Source: Bordetella parapertussis (lineage in GTDB: Bacteria > Pseudomonadota > Gammaproteobacteria > Burkholderiales > Burkholderiaceae_C). Taken from it: a stretch of 64,000 bases of DNA. The DNA is taken from assembly GCA_945861305.1 (NCBI GenBank), contig CAMATW010000004.1, forward strand, positions 16,554-80,553, given 5' to 3'. Below, one piece after another: positions 1 to 7,666 of this stretch. The notes beneath the pieces were generated by a model. It was not told where the DNA came from and searched no databases. It saw only the letters and a program-made list of their open reading frames with translations. Every line of letters starts with the position of its first letter. Position 1 is the stretch's first letter. Made by a program: the position numbers and the translations under genes.

Positions 1-83
1 ATTTGCGCGGTATCAGCTTGGACGAAGTGCAGCAAGCCACCACCGCCAACGTGCGTGAGGTACTGGGTATCGTTGCGCCCTGA
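1..83 (+). CDS. 3' end of a probable TatD-family metal-dependent DNase (partial)
   Basis: The window opens inside a rightward reading frame (codons in phase from base 3) that ends at TGA 81-83. The visible tail reads LRGISLDEVQQATTANVREV and then LGIVAP. The pattern of a short helix followed by T-x-N and a hydrophobic/Phe-like end is what the last helix of TatD-family hydrolases looks like (usually 'TTxNxxRLF'). No catalytic residues lie inside the window, so the assignment rests only on about 26 residues. It is followed at once by a long imperfect hairpin that may end its transcript. Confidence 0.5.
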   Translation, partial: LRGISLDEVQQATTANVREVLGIVAP

Positions 84-169
84 AGTCGCACGTGAGCCGC
101 CCGCCATGGGGACGCATTTTGCTGCTCTCTCGCTCACAAAATGGTCCCCATGCCGTGCGGCTCGCAACT
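84..169. repeat. Long imperfect inverted repeat (hairpin) after tatD-like gene
   Basis: The left arm (about 84-121) and right arm (about 136-169) are near reverse complements. The core is CATGGGGACGCATTTTG against CAAAATGGTCCCCATG, differing by one base deletion. Outside it GAGCCGC pairs with GCGGCTC, and AGTCGC with GCAACT apart from a 4-base bulge. The loop is about 14 bases. It starts directly after the stop codon at 83 and ends 14 bases before the next ATG. There is no T-tract, so it is not a textbook intrinsic terminator; a REP/MITE-like element or an RNA-stabilising 3' hairpin are alternatives. Confidence 0.7.
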
Positions 170-183
170 GAGTTTTCGGCACA

Positions 184-957
184 ATGACGAGCAGCCACAA
201 TCCCCCCATGGCAACGCCCTCCTTACCGCAAGTCAATATCTCCGAGCACGGCAAGCTGCGTTATTTGCATTTGGGATCGGTATGGGTACAAGGCTCCATG
301 GACACTGGCAAGCCCAACGCCATCCATTTGGACTATGTGCAGCGCATGCAAGCATGGTTGTTGTTTGTCGATCCTGATACGGTCAGCCAATTGCACGCTA
401 TGCAACTGGGGCTGGGTGCTGCAGCGCTCACCAAAAACTGCCACAAGGTGCTGGGTATGCAAACCACTGCCATCGAACTCAATCCTCAAGTCATTGGCGC
501 TTGCCGCAGCTGGTTTGCCTTGTCTGCCGATGATGACCGCTTATCTGTGGTGCTGGGCGACGCTGCCGAGGTGGTGGCGCACACCTATTGGCGGGGGCAG
601 ATCGACGTCTTGCATGTGGACCTGTACGACCACGAAGCGGCCGCCCCCGTGCTCGACGACGCCGATTTTTACGCCCAATGCCGCCAACTGCTGACCGCCC
701 AAGGCTGCATGGTGGTGAATTTGTTTGGTCGCTCCTCCAGTTATGACAAAAGCTTGGCGCACATCATCCAAGCCTTTGGCGAGCCCGCTGTGTGGGCCTT
801 CAAACCCACCAAAGAGGGCAACACCGTGGTGCTGGCGCAGGCCCAAGCGCATGTTCCCGACCGAGCGCTTTTACAAACCCGAGCTGAGGCGATACAAGCG
901 CGTTTTGGCTTGCCCGCACCGCTTTGGCTCAAGGTTCTCAAGCCGGTGGCGGTTTAG
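184..957 (+). CDS. Spermidine synthase-like (class I SAM-type fold) protein
   Basis: A 257-residue Rossmann-fold protein of the spermidine-synthase superfamily. The family pattern is visible as LQ/QLGLGAAALTK (nucleotide-binding loop), AIELNPQVI (acidic residue at the end of strand 2), VVLGDAAEVV and IDVLHVDLYD followed by FYAQCRQLLTAQG. Genuine polyamine synthases carry GGGDG and D-x-TDP at the two active-site loops. Here these are GLGAA and VDLYDHE, so aminopropyl transfer is doubtful and a methyltransferase-like or non-catalytic role is as likely. ATG 184 gives the longest product; ATG 208 is an alternative. Neither has a clear ribosome binding site. It lies alone between the hairpin and the tct genes. 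Confidence 0.75.
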   Translation: MTSSHNPPMATPSLPQVNISEHGKLRYLHLGSVWVQGSMDTGKPNAIHLDYVQRMQAWLLFVDPDTVSQLHAMQLGLGAAALTKNCHKVLGMQTTAIELNPQVIGACRSWFALSADDDRLSVVLGDAAEVVAHTYWRGQIDVLHVDLYDHEAAAPVLDDADFYAQCRQLLTAQGCMVVNLFGRSSSYDKSLAHIIQAFGEPAVWAFKPTKEGNTVVLAQAQAHVPDRALLQTRAEAIQARFGLPAPLWLKVLKPVAV

Positions 958-995
958 GTGACAATGACAATCTCTTCTTTGCCAAGGCCCGTGTT

Positions 996-1490
996 GTGTC
1001 GATCAAAAGTGAAAAAGACTTTGCGTCAGGCGTGATGTTCATTGCCACCGGTGGTGGTTTTGCTTGGGCCAGCGCGTCTTCTTACACCATTGGCTCTGCC
1101 AGTCAGATGGGGCCGGGTTATTTTCCGTTGGTGTTGGGCCTGATTTTGTCCCTGCTGGGGGCGTTCATTTTGTTCTTCTCATTGGTGGTTGAAACTTCCG
1201 ATGGCGGAAAAGTAGGCGACTTTGCTTGGCGACCCTTGTTGTGTATTTTGGGCGCCAATTTGGCTTTTGGCGCATTGCTTGGCGGCTTACCGAGCATTGG
1301 TTTGCCCTCCATGGGCTTGGTGGTGGCAACCGTGGCACTGACAGTGATTGCCGCCATGGCGGACGAAACTGCCTTCCAAATTCGCCGTGTGCTGGTGCTC
1401 TCCACTGTTTTGGCTGCCGGCAGTTATGGCATTTTCATTGCCTTGCTGGGCTTGACCATGCCAGTGTGGCCAGCGTTCTTGGTTGCGTAG
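996..1490 (+). CDS. tctB: Tripartite tricarboxylate transporter, small permease subunit TctB family
   Basis: Small membrane subunit of a TTT (tripartite tricarboxylate transporter) system, which with TctA forms the inner-membrane part of a binding-protein-dependent secondary transporter for carboxylates. I place the start at GTG 996 (VSIKSEKDFASGVMF), with AAGG eight bases upstream. This matches the usual TctB beginning with a charged K-S-x-K-D-F stretch before helix 1. The longer frame from TTG 924 would overlap the previous gene by 34 bases. About 164 residues with four to five hydrophobic segments, including YFPLVLGLILSLLGAFILFF and VLVLSTVLAAGSYGIFIALL. The gap to tctA is 11 bases. The substrate cannot be read from the sequence. 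Confidence 0.87.
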   Translation: MSIKSEKDFASGVMFIATGGGFAWASASSYTIGSASQMGPGYFPLVLGLILSLLGAFILFFSLVVETSDGGKVGDFAWRPLLCILGANLAFGALLGGLPSIGLPSMGLVVATVALTVIAAMADETAFQIRRVLVLSTVLAAGSYGIFIALLGLTMPVWPAFLVA

Positions 1491-1501
1491 ACAGGGCTGC
1501 A

Positions 1502-3013
1502 ATGGACTTACTTGCCAACTTAGCCACCGGTTTTGGGGTTGCGGCCACCCCCATCAACTTGCTGTATGCCTTGGTGGGTTGCTTGCTGGGCACCTTGATT
1601 GGCGTGTTGCCCGGTATCGGGCCAGTGGCGACCATCGCCATGTTGTTGCCGGCCACCTATGCCTTGCCCCCTGTATCGGCCTTGATCATGTTGGCCGGTA
1701 TTTACTACGGCGCGCAGTATGGTGGTTCCACCACCGCCATTTTGGTCAATCTGCCAGGTGAATCGTCTTCGGTGGTGACCACCCTCGACGGCTACCAAAT
1801 GGCCAGACAAGGCCGCGCCGGACCAGCCTTGGCGGCAGCTGGTTTGGGTTCGTTTTTTGCAGGCTGTGTGGGTACTTTGTTGTTGGCAGCCTTTGCCGCG
1901 CCTTTGACCGAGATGGCCTTTGCCTTTGGCCCAGCTGAATACTGCGCCTTGATGGTGTTGGGCTTGGTGGGCGCGGTGGTGTTGGCTTCGGGCTCACTGC
2001 TCAAAGCCATTGCCATGATTATTTTGGGTTTGCTGCTTGGACTGGTGGGCACCGATGTCAACTCAGGGATTGCACGCTTTAGCATGGACATTCCAGAGTT
2101 GGCCGATGGTATTGGCTTTGTTGCGGTGGCCATGGGCGTGTTTGGCTACGGTGAAATCATCACCAATTTGGCCAAGTCGGGAGAAGACCGCGAAGTCTTT
2201 ACTGCCAAAGTGCAAGGGCTGATGCCTACACGTGAAGACTTTCGCCAAATGATGCCCGCTATTTTGCGTGGCACAGCTTTGGGATCGCTATTGGGCGTCT
2301 TGCCAGGCGGCGGTGCCGTCTTGGCTTCGTTTGCAGCCTACACCTTAGAGAAAAAAATCAAACTCAAAGCCGGCGAAGTGCCTTTGGGCCAAGGCAATAT
2401 CCGCGGTGTTGCGTCCCCCGAGTCGGCCAATAACGCCGGTGCGCAAACCTCGTTCATCCCCTTGCTGACTTTGGGCATTCCGCCCAACGCGGTGATGGCG
2501 CTGATGGTGGGCGCCATGACCATCCACAACATACAACCTGGCCCGCAGGTGATGACGGTCAACCCCGAGTTGTTTTGGGGCTTGATCGCGTCCATGTGGA
2601 TTGGCAACCTGATGCTGATTGTGTTGAACCTGCCCATGATTGGTATTTGGATCAAACTCTTAACCGTTCCCTACCACTACCTGTTTCCGGCCATTGTGTT
2701 GTTTTGCGCAATTGGGGTGTACACCACCAACAACGCCACGTTTGATATTGCGCTCGTGGCCGCTTTTGGTTTGGCTGGCTATCTTTTTTACCAACTCGGT
2801 TGTGAGCCAGCGCCCTTGTTACTGGGCTTTGTGCTGGGTCCCATGATGGAAGAGTATTTGAAACGAGCCCTGAAATTGGCGCGCGGCGACTGGTCGGTGT
2901 TCATCACCCGCCCCCTGTCGGCTGCTTTGCTGGCAGTGGCCGTGGTCTTGGTGGTCATGGTGCTGTTGCCAGCGGTGAAGTCCAAACGTGAAGAAGCCTT
3001 TGTCGAAGATTGA
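1502..3013 (+). CDS. tctA: Tripartite tricarboxylate transporter, large permease subunit TctA family
   Basis: A 503-residue polytopic inner-membrane protein beginning MDLLANLATGFGVAATP, the normal TctA N-terminus. The open frame extends upstream into tctB in another phase, which is not coding here. Family hallmarks are the two loops GVLPGIGPVATIAMLLP (near residue 35) and LLGVLPGGGAVLASF (near 265), plus SPESANNAGAQTSFIPLLTLGIP. About 11-12 transmembrane segments can be counted. TctA forms the substrate pathway and TctB supports it. The periplasmic binding protein TctC is not encoded next to this pair, so the system must use a binding protein encoded elsewhere. The next gene starts 5 bases after the stop. 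Confidence 0.95.
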   Translation: MDLLANLATGFGVAATPINLLYALVGCLLGTLIGVLPGIGPVATIAMLLPATYALPPVSALIMLAGIYYGAQYGGSTTAILVNLPGESSSVVTTLDGYQMARQGRAGPALAAAGLGSFFAGCVGTLLLAAFAAPLTEMAFAFGPAEYCALMVLGLVGAVVLASGSLLKAIAMIILGLLLGLVGTDVNSGIARFSMDIPELADGIGFVAVAMGVFGYGEIITNLAKSGEDREVFTAKVQGLMPTREDFRQMMPAILRGTALGSLLGVLPGGGAVLASFAAYTLEKKIKLKAGEVPLGQGNIRGVASPESANNAGAQTSFIPLLTLGIPPNAVMALMVGAMTIHNIQPGPQVMTVNPELFWGLIASMWIGNLMLIVLNLPMIGIWIKLLTVPYHYLFPAIVLFCAIGVYTTNNATFDIALVAAFGLAGYLFYQLGCEPAPLLLGFVLGPMMEEYLKRALKLARGDWSVFITRPLSAALLAVAVVLVVMVLLPAVKSKREEAFVED

Positions 3014-3018
3014 CGAGC

Positions 3019-4308
3019 ATGTTGGTTAACGAACACCCGCTGCGCCGTGCTTTGCACAACGAAGTGCATGCTCGCCCCCCCGAGCCCATGACCGCGCCTT
3101 TGGCCATCAGCCATGTGGTGATGCTGGCCGATGTTGATGCGCGTCAAGCCAGTCGCGAGCATTTGGCTGCCTTGTTGCGCGACCACCATTTGCCGGTGCC
3201 CGATGAACATGTCAACCATTTGCGGGTAGACATGGGCACATGGCGACTGCGCTGGGAACTGCACACTGAGTTCGTCACTTGGACCTTCATGGCAGATGCG
3301 CCCATGGGTTTGCCCAAAGGGGAAGACTACGACTTGGCCATGCGCCTTTTGCCACAAGCTTGGTTGAAAGAGTTGCCGGGTGAATGTTTGGCACATATCC
3401 AACTGTGGGCCAAGCTCACCGAAGACTTGTCAGACCGCGAGGAGCTTCACCAGCAATTTCGTGAGAACAGCTTGGTGGCTTGTCAGTTGGCTGAAGGCTC
3501 GGCGACTTTGCATACCGATTTTCAAATCGACCCCAATGGTTGCTCGCGCATGTTGTTGCGTGTAGGCCAGCTTAGTCAGCGCCGCTTGGGTCGTTTGGTG
3601 CAGCGTTTGCTTGAGATCGAAACCTACCGCATGATGGCTTTGCTGGGCCTGCCCATTGCCCGCAGCGCGGTGCCCGCCTTGGCCACCGCCGAGCAAGAGT
3701 TGGCTGATTTGGCGCAAGCCATTCGCAGCGCCAGCCATGACCAAGAAGCCCAACTCTTAGACCGTTTGACCCGTTTGGCAGGACAGGTTGAAGGTTTATA
3801 TGCATCGCAGCATTCACGTTTTTCTGCCAGCAAGGCTTACTTCGAGTTGGTGGACCGGCGCATCAAAGACATACGCGAAACACGTTTGCCAGGTTTTCAG
3901 TCGGTTGGCGAGTTCATGGAGCGACGCTTAAGCCCAGCCCGTAGCACCTGCGACTGGGTGGCCAAACGCCAAACCGCTTTGTCCGAGCGCGTCTCGCGCA
4001 TGAGCAATTTGCTGCGCACACGGGTGGACTTTCAGCAAGAGCAAAGCAGCCAAGCTTTGCTCACTGCAATGAACAAACGTCAAGGTATGCAACTCAAATT
4101 GCAAACCACGGTGGAAGGTTTGTCGGTGGCGGCCATCACTTACTACATTGCCGGCTTGGTGCATTACATGGCCGAAGGCTTGCAAGCCAAGGGGCTGATT
4201 CCCAACCCCGCGATGGCCACAGCTGTCGCCGTGCCGTTCATTGCTCTGGTGATCTGGTGGATCACCCGTCGATTGCATTACAAAGTACTTAAAACTGATA
4301 AACCATGA
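3019..4308 (+). CDS. DUF3422 family protein, C-terminally membrane anchored
   Basis: A 429-residue protein starting at ATG 3019 (MLVNEHPLRRALHNEVHARPP). The N-terminal HPLR..L.NE.HARPP signature is typical of DUF3422. The long middle part is helical and charged, with coiled-coil potential around residues 220-330 (EQELADLAQAIR, ASKAYFELVDRRIKDIRETR). Two C-terminal hydrophobic helices (LSVAAITYYIAGLVHYMA and TAVAVPFIALVIWW) end in a short basic tail, so the bulk is probably cytoplasmic. No catalytic motif is evident and the function is unknown. It sits tightly between tctA (5-base gap) and the gamma-glutamyltransferase gene (4-base overlap), suggesting cotranscription. Confidence 0.88.
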   Translation: MLVNEHPLRRALHNEVHARPPEPMTAPLAISHVVMLADVDARQASREHLAALLRDHHLPVPDEHVNHLRVDMGTWRLRWELHTEFVTWTFMADAPMGLPKGEDYDLAMRLLPQAWLKELPGECLAHIQLWAKLTEDLSDREELHQQFRENSLVACQLAEGSATLHTDFQIDPNGCSRMLLRVGQLSQRRLGRLVQRLLEIETYRMMALLGLPIARSAVPALATAEQELADLAQAIRSASHDQEAQLLDRLTRLAGQVEGLYASQHSRFSASKAYFELVDRRIKDIRETRLPGFQSVGEFMERRLSPARSTCDWVAKRQTALSERVSRMSNLLRTRVDFQQEQSSQALLTAMNKRQGMQLKLQTTVEGLSVAAITYYIAGLVHYMAEGLQAKGLIPNPAMATAVAVPFIALVIWWITRRLHYKVLKTDKP

Positions 4309-5927
4309 CCTTTAACTTTTCCAATCCCTACGCCAGCACACGCTTACCGGTTTTTGCCCGCAACATTGTTTCTACCTCTCACCCTTTGGCCGCGCAAGCG
4401 GGCCTGCGCATCTTGTGGCAAGGCGGCAATGCGGTGGACGCTGCCATCGCAGCGGCTGCGGTGCTCACCATCGTCGAGCCTGTCAGCTGCGGTTTGGGGT
4501 CGGATGCGTTTTGTATTTTGTGGGACGGCAAAGCCTTGCATGGTTTGAACGCTTCGGGGCGAGCGCCGCAAGCGTGGACGCCCGAGTACTTCCAAAACAA
4601 ATACGGCCCTGACGCGATGCAGCCACCCAAGCGCGGCATCGATTCGGTGACGGTGCCAGGCGCGGTGGCCAGTTGGGTAGCGATGAGCGAGCGCTTTGGC
4701 AAACTGCTCTTTGCCGATTTATTGCAGTCGGCCATCGAGATCGCTGAGCGTGGCTACTTGCTGAGCGTGGTGGTGCAAGAAAAATGGGCTGCTGCGGTGC
4801 AGGAGCTACACAATCAACCTGGCTTTGCCGATCATTTGTTGCCTTGGGGTCGGGCACCGCAAGTGGGCGAGTTGTTCCAGTTTCCGGCAGCCGCTCGCGG
4901 CTTACGTGCCATTGCCAACACCAAGGGTAAAGCGTTTTACGGCGGTGAAATCGCCCATGCATTGGAGAAGTTCTCCAATGCCCACGGCGGCAGTTTGAAA
5001 GCCAGCGACTTTGCGGCTTACAAAGCCGATTGGGTCACACCCATTGCGCAAAACTACCGTGGCCACACCTTGCATGAAATTCCACCGAATGGCCAAGGCA
5101 TTGCTGCACTCATCACCTTGGGCATTTTGGGTAATTTCGATTTGGCTACGTTGGCGCTGGACGGTGTGGATTCACAGCACTTGCAAATCGAGGCGATGAA
5201 GCTGGCCTTTGCCGATGTCTACCGCTATGTGGCCGACGAAGCTAGCATGGAAGTCACGGCGCAACAGATGTTGGACCCTGCATATTTAAAGCAACGCGCT
5301 GGCCTGATTGACATGAAGAAAGCGCAAGACTTCAAAGCCGGCAACCCTGCCAAGGGCGGCACGATTTACCTGACTGCTGCCGATGAAAACGGCATGATGG
5401 TCAGCTTCATCCAAAGCAATTACATGGGCTTTGGTTCGGGCTGTGTCGAGCCTGCATTTGGTATCAGCTTGCAAAACCGAGGTCACGCTTTCGCGGTGCG
5501 CTCGGGCGGCTTGAACCCCGCCAATTTGGTGGCACCTGGCAAACGACCTTTCCACACCATCATTCCCGCCTTCCTCACCAAAGACGGCCAGCCGGTGATG
5601 AGCTACGGGGTGATGGGCGCGAACATGCAACCCCAAGGCCATGTGCAAACCTTGGTGCGCATGCTCGACTACCAACAAAACCCACAAGCGGCATGTGACG
5701 CGCCACGTTGGCGCTACAACGATGGCTTGGTCATCAACGTTGAGTCGGCGATGGACCCGCACACCGTCAAAGGCTTGCAGGCTTTGGGACACCAAATGGA
5801 AGTCATCAAGGACAGCTACCAAGACTTTGGCTCAGGCCAGTTCATCTGGCGCATGGGCGACCCCAAGGTGCAAGGCTATGTGGCGGCCAGCGATTCGCGC
5901 CGCGACGGCTTGGTCGCGGGTTTTTAA
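4305..5927 (+). CDS. Gamma-glutamyltransferase family protein
   Basis: A 540-residue Ntn-hydrolase of the gamma-glutamyltranspeptidase family, which is made as one chain and cleaves itself before a threonine that becomes the nucleophile. The candidate is Thr353 in GGTIYLTAADENG, followed by MVSFIQSNY and the conserved GFGSGCVEPAFGI stretch. The N-terminal half has GGNAVDAAIAAAAVLTIVEP and SGLGSDAF-like segments of the large subunit. No signal peptide is obvious, so it differs from periplasmic GGT and resembles cytoplasmic GGT-like acylases/hydrolases. The specific substrate is uncertain. ATG 4305 overlaps the DUF3422 stop (ATGA), implying translational coupling. Confidence 0.9.
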   Translation: MTFNFSNPYASTRLPVFARNIVSTSHPLAAQAGLRILWQGGNAVDAAIAAAAVLTIVEPVSCGLGSDAFCILWDGKALHGLNASGRAPQAWTPEYFQNKYGPDAMQPPKRGIDSVTVPGAVASWVAMSERFGKLLFADLLQSAIEIAERGYLLSVVVQEKWAAAVQELHNQPGFADHLLPWGRAPQVGELFQFPAAARGLRAIANTKGKAFYGGEIAHALEKFSNAHGGSLKASDFAAYKADWVTPIAQNYRGHTLHEIPPNGQGIAALITLGILGNFDLATLALDGVDSQHLQIEAMKLAFADVYRYVADEASMEVTAQQMLDPAYLKQRAGLIDMKKAQDFKAGNPAKGGTIYLTAADENGMMVSFIQSNYMGFGSGCVEPAFGISLQNRGHAFAVRSGGLNPANLVAPGKRPFHTIIPAFLTKDGQPVMSYGVMGANMQPQGHVQTLVRMLDYQQNPQAACDAPRWRYNDGLVINVESAMDPHTVKGLQALGHQMEVIKDSYQDFGSGQFIWRMGDPKVQGYVAASDSRRDGLVAGF

Positions 5928-5948
5928 GTTTTGAATACTTCTGCAGCG

Positions 5949-6857
5949 ATGGCAAAGCCTCGCCTGTCGCCACATGCCACTGGCGTGCTGTTGGCACTGG
6001 CTGGCGCCATCACGTTCAGCGGCAAGGCCATCATCGTCAAACTGTCGTACCGCTATGGCGTGGACGCGGTCACCGTCATCATGGTGCGGATGCTGTGGTC
6101 GCTGCCCATGTTCATGGCGCTGGCATGGTGGGCGTCGCGCAGCACCCATGCCCAAGAAAACCCCTTGCAGTGGCGCGATGCGCCCATCATCATTGCCTTG
6201 GGTGTGCTGGGTTATTACTTGGCCAGCTTTTTGGATTTTTTGGGTTTGCAGTACGTCAGCGCGAGTTTGGAGCGGCTGATTTTGTATTTGAACCCCACCT
6301 TGGTGTTGCTGTTGAGCGCCTTGCTTTATAAGCGCCGTGTCCGCCCCGTTCGTGCCTTGGCGATGGCGGTCAGTTACGCGGGTGTGCTGTTGGTGTTCGG
6401 CCATGAAGTGAACTTGGCGGGACCGGACGCGGTCACGGGCGCCCTGTTTGTGTTGGCCAGCGCCCTGAGCTACGCTTTGTATTTAATGTTCAGCGGAGAA
6501 GTCGTCAAACGCATAGGCTCCATGCGTCTGGTGGGTTGGGCGTCTTCAGTGGCTTGCATCTGTTGTTTGGCACAATTTGCCTTGTTGCGACCCTTGAGCA
6601 CCGTGATACCTGTGGAGGTCTGGTGGTGGGGTTTGCTCAACGCCACCGCTTGTACCGTGGCGCCTGTGTGGATGGTGATGTTGGCGATCGAGCGCATTGG
6701 CGCGGCACTCACCTCGCAAACTGGCATGATTGGTCCCCTGTCCACCCTGTTGTTGAGTGTGTGGGTGTTGGGCGAACCGTTCAATGCGTGGATTGGTCTG
6801 GGTACCGTCTTGGTGCTTGGTGGTGTGTTTCTGGCTTCTCGTTATGGAGATAAATAA
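5949..6857 (+). CDS. EamA/DMT family transporter
   Basis: An inner-membrane permease of the drug/metabolite transporter superfamily with about ten transmembrane helices in two EamA repeats: first repeat from GVLLALAGAITFSGKAIIVKL to VLLLSALLY, second from GALFVLASALSYALYLMF to VLVLGGVFLAS. The usual conserved end of each repeat is visible as FLGLQYVSASLERLILYLNP and IGAALTSQTGMIGP. I use ATG 5949; TTG 5931 is an in-frame alternative giving six extra residues. Neither has a strong ribosome binding site. The stop codon overlaps the ATG of the following SDR gene (TAATG). Substrate unknown; small metabolites or amino acids are typical for the family. Confidence 0.88.
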   Translation: MAKPRLSPHATGVLLALAGAITFSGKAIIVKLSYRYGVDAVTVIMVRMLWSLPMFMALAWWASRSTHAQENPLQWRDAPIIIALGVLGYYLASFLDFLGLQYVSASLERLILYLNPTLVLLLSALLYKRRVRPVRALAMAVSYAGVLLVFGHEVNLAGPDAVTGALFVLASALSYALYLMFSGEVVKRIGSMRLVGWASSVACICCLAQFALLRPLSTVIPVEVWWWGLLNATACTVAPVWMVMLAIERIGAALTSQTGMIGPLSTLLLSVWVLGEPFNAWIGLGTVLVLGGVFLASRYGDK

Positions 6858-7651
6858 TGGATTTAGGACTCAAAGGTAAATGGGCTTTGGTGGGCGGCGC
6901 GAGCAAGGGCTTGGGCTTGGGTTGCGCCACGGCACTGGCGCAAGCAGGTGTGAATGTGGTGATGGTTTCGCGTGGCGCTGAAGCCTTGGAAGCCTCCGCC
7001 GCCAAACTGCGTTTGCTGGGTGTGACGGTGTTGACTGTGGCCCAAGACATCACCACCGAAGCAGGACGTGCCGCTATTTGGTCGGTAGCTGGTGGCCCTG
7101 GCAGAAACTACGACATCGTGGTGACCAATGCGGGTGGCCCACCTCCTGGCGACTTTCGCGAATGGGACCGCGATGCTTGGATCAAAGCGGTCGACGCGAA
7201 TATGCTCACCCCCATTGAACTGATCAAAGCCACGGTGGACGGCATGGCCTCGCGCGGTTTTGGGCGCATCGTGAACATCACTTCCAGCGCGGTCAAAGCA
7301 CCTATCGATATTTTGGGTTTGTCCAATGGTGCTCGCAGTGGCTTGACAGGTTTTGTGGCAGGTCTTTCACGTACCACGGCTTTGGCTGGCAAGAATGTCA
7401 CCATCAACAGCTTATTGCCCGGTGCGTTTGATACCGATCGTTTGAAAACCACCTTGGCAGGTGCGGCTGCCAAAACTGGTCAAAGCATAGAAGCCTTGGC
7501 TGAAGCCCGCAAAAAAATGGCACCTGCCCAGCGTTTTGGTCACCCTGATGAATTTGGTCAAACCTGCGCGTTTTTGTGCAGCCAGCACGCCGGCTTCATC
7601 ACCGGTCAAAACATCTTGATCGACGGCGGGGCCTTTCCAGGAACGCACTGA
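6857..7651 (+). CDS. SDR family oxidoreductase lacking the YxxxK pair
   Basis: A 264-residue classical short-chain dehydrogenase/reductase. The nucleotide-binding motif is GGASKGLGLG (residues about 12-21), followed by NAGGPPPG and the catalytic-serine region NITSSAVK. The expected Tyr-x3-Lys is replaced by LSNGARSG, so the usual proton-donating Tyr/Lys pair is absent. A known SDR subgroup has an L-S-N-x-x-R sequence at this place, so the change is probably a family trait rather than decay. The C-terminus (GFITGQNILIDGGAFPG) is intact. GGAG lies 7 bases before ATG 6857, and the start overlaps the stop of the DMT gene. Substrate unknown; activity may differ from a standard reductase. Confidence 0.88.
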   Translation: MDLGLKGKWALVGGASKGLGLGCATALAQAGVNVVMVSRGAEALEASAAKLRLLGVTVLTVAQDITTEAGRAAIWSVAGGPGRNYDIVVTNAGGPPPGDFREWDRDAWIKAVDANMLTPIELIKATVDGMASRGFGRIVNITSSAVKAPIDILGLSNGARSGLTGFVAGLSRTTALAGKNVTINSLLPGAFDTDRLKTTLAGAAAKTGQSIEALAEARKKMAPAQRFGHPDEFGQTCAFLCSQHAGFITGQNILIDGGAFPGTH

Positions 7652-7666
7652 CGCTGGGCTTGGCCA

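Noticed and set aside
1226..1501. Upstream extension of tctA overlapping tctB
   Set aside because: TctA homology starts at MDLLANL (1502); the extension has Cys/His-rich composition from being out of phase with tctB.
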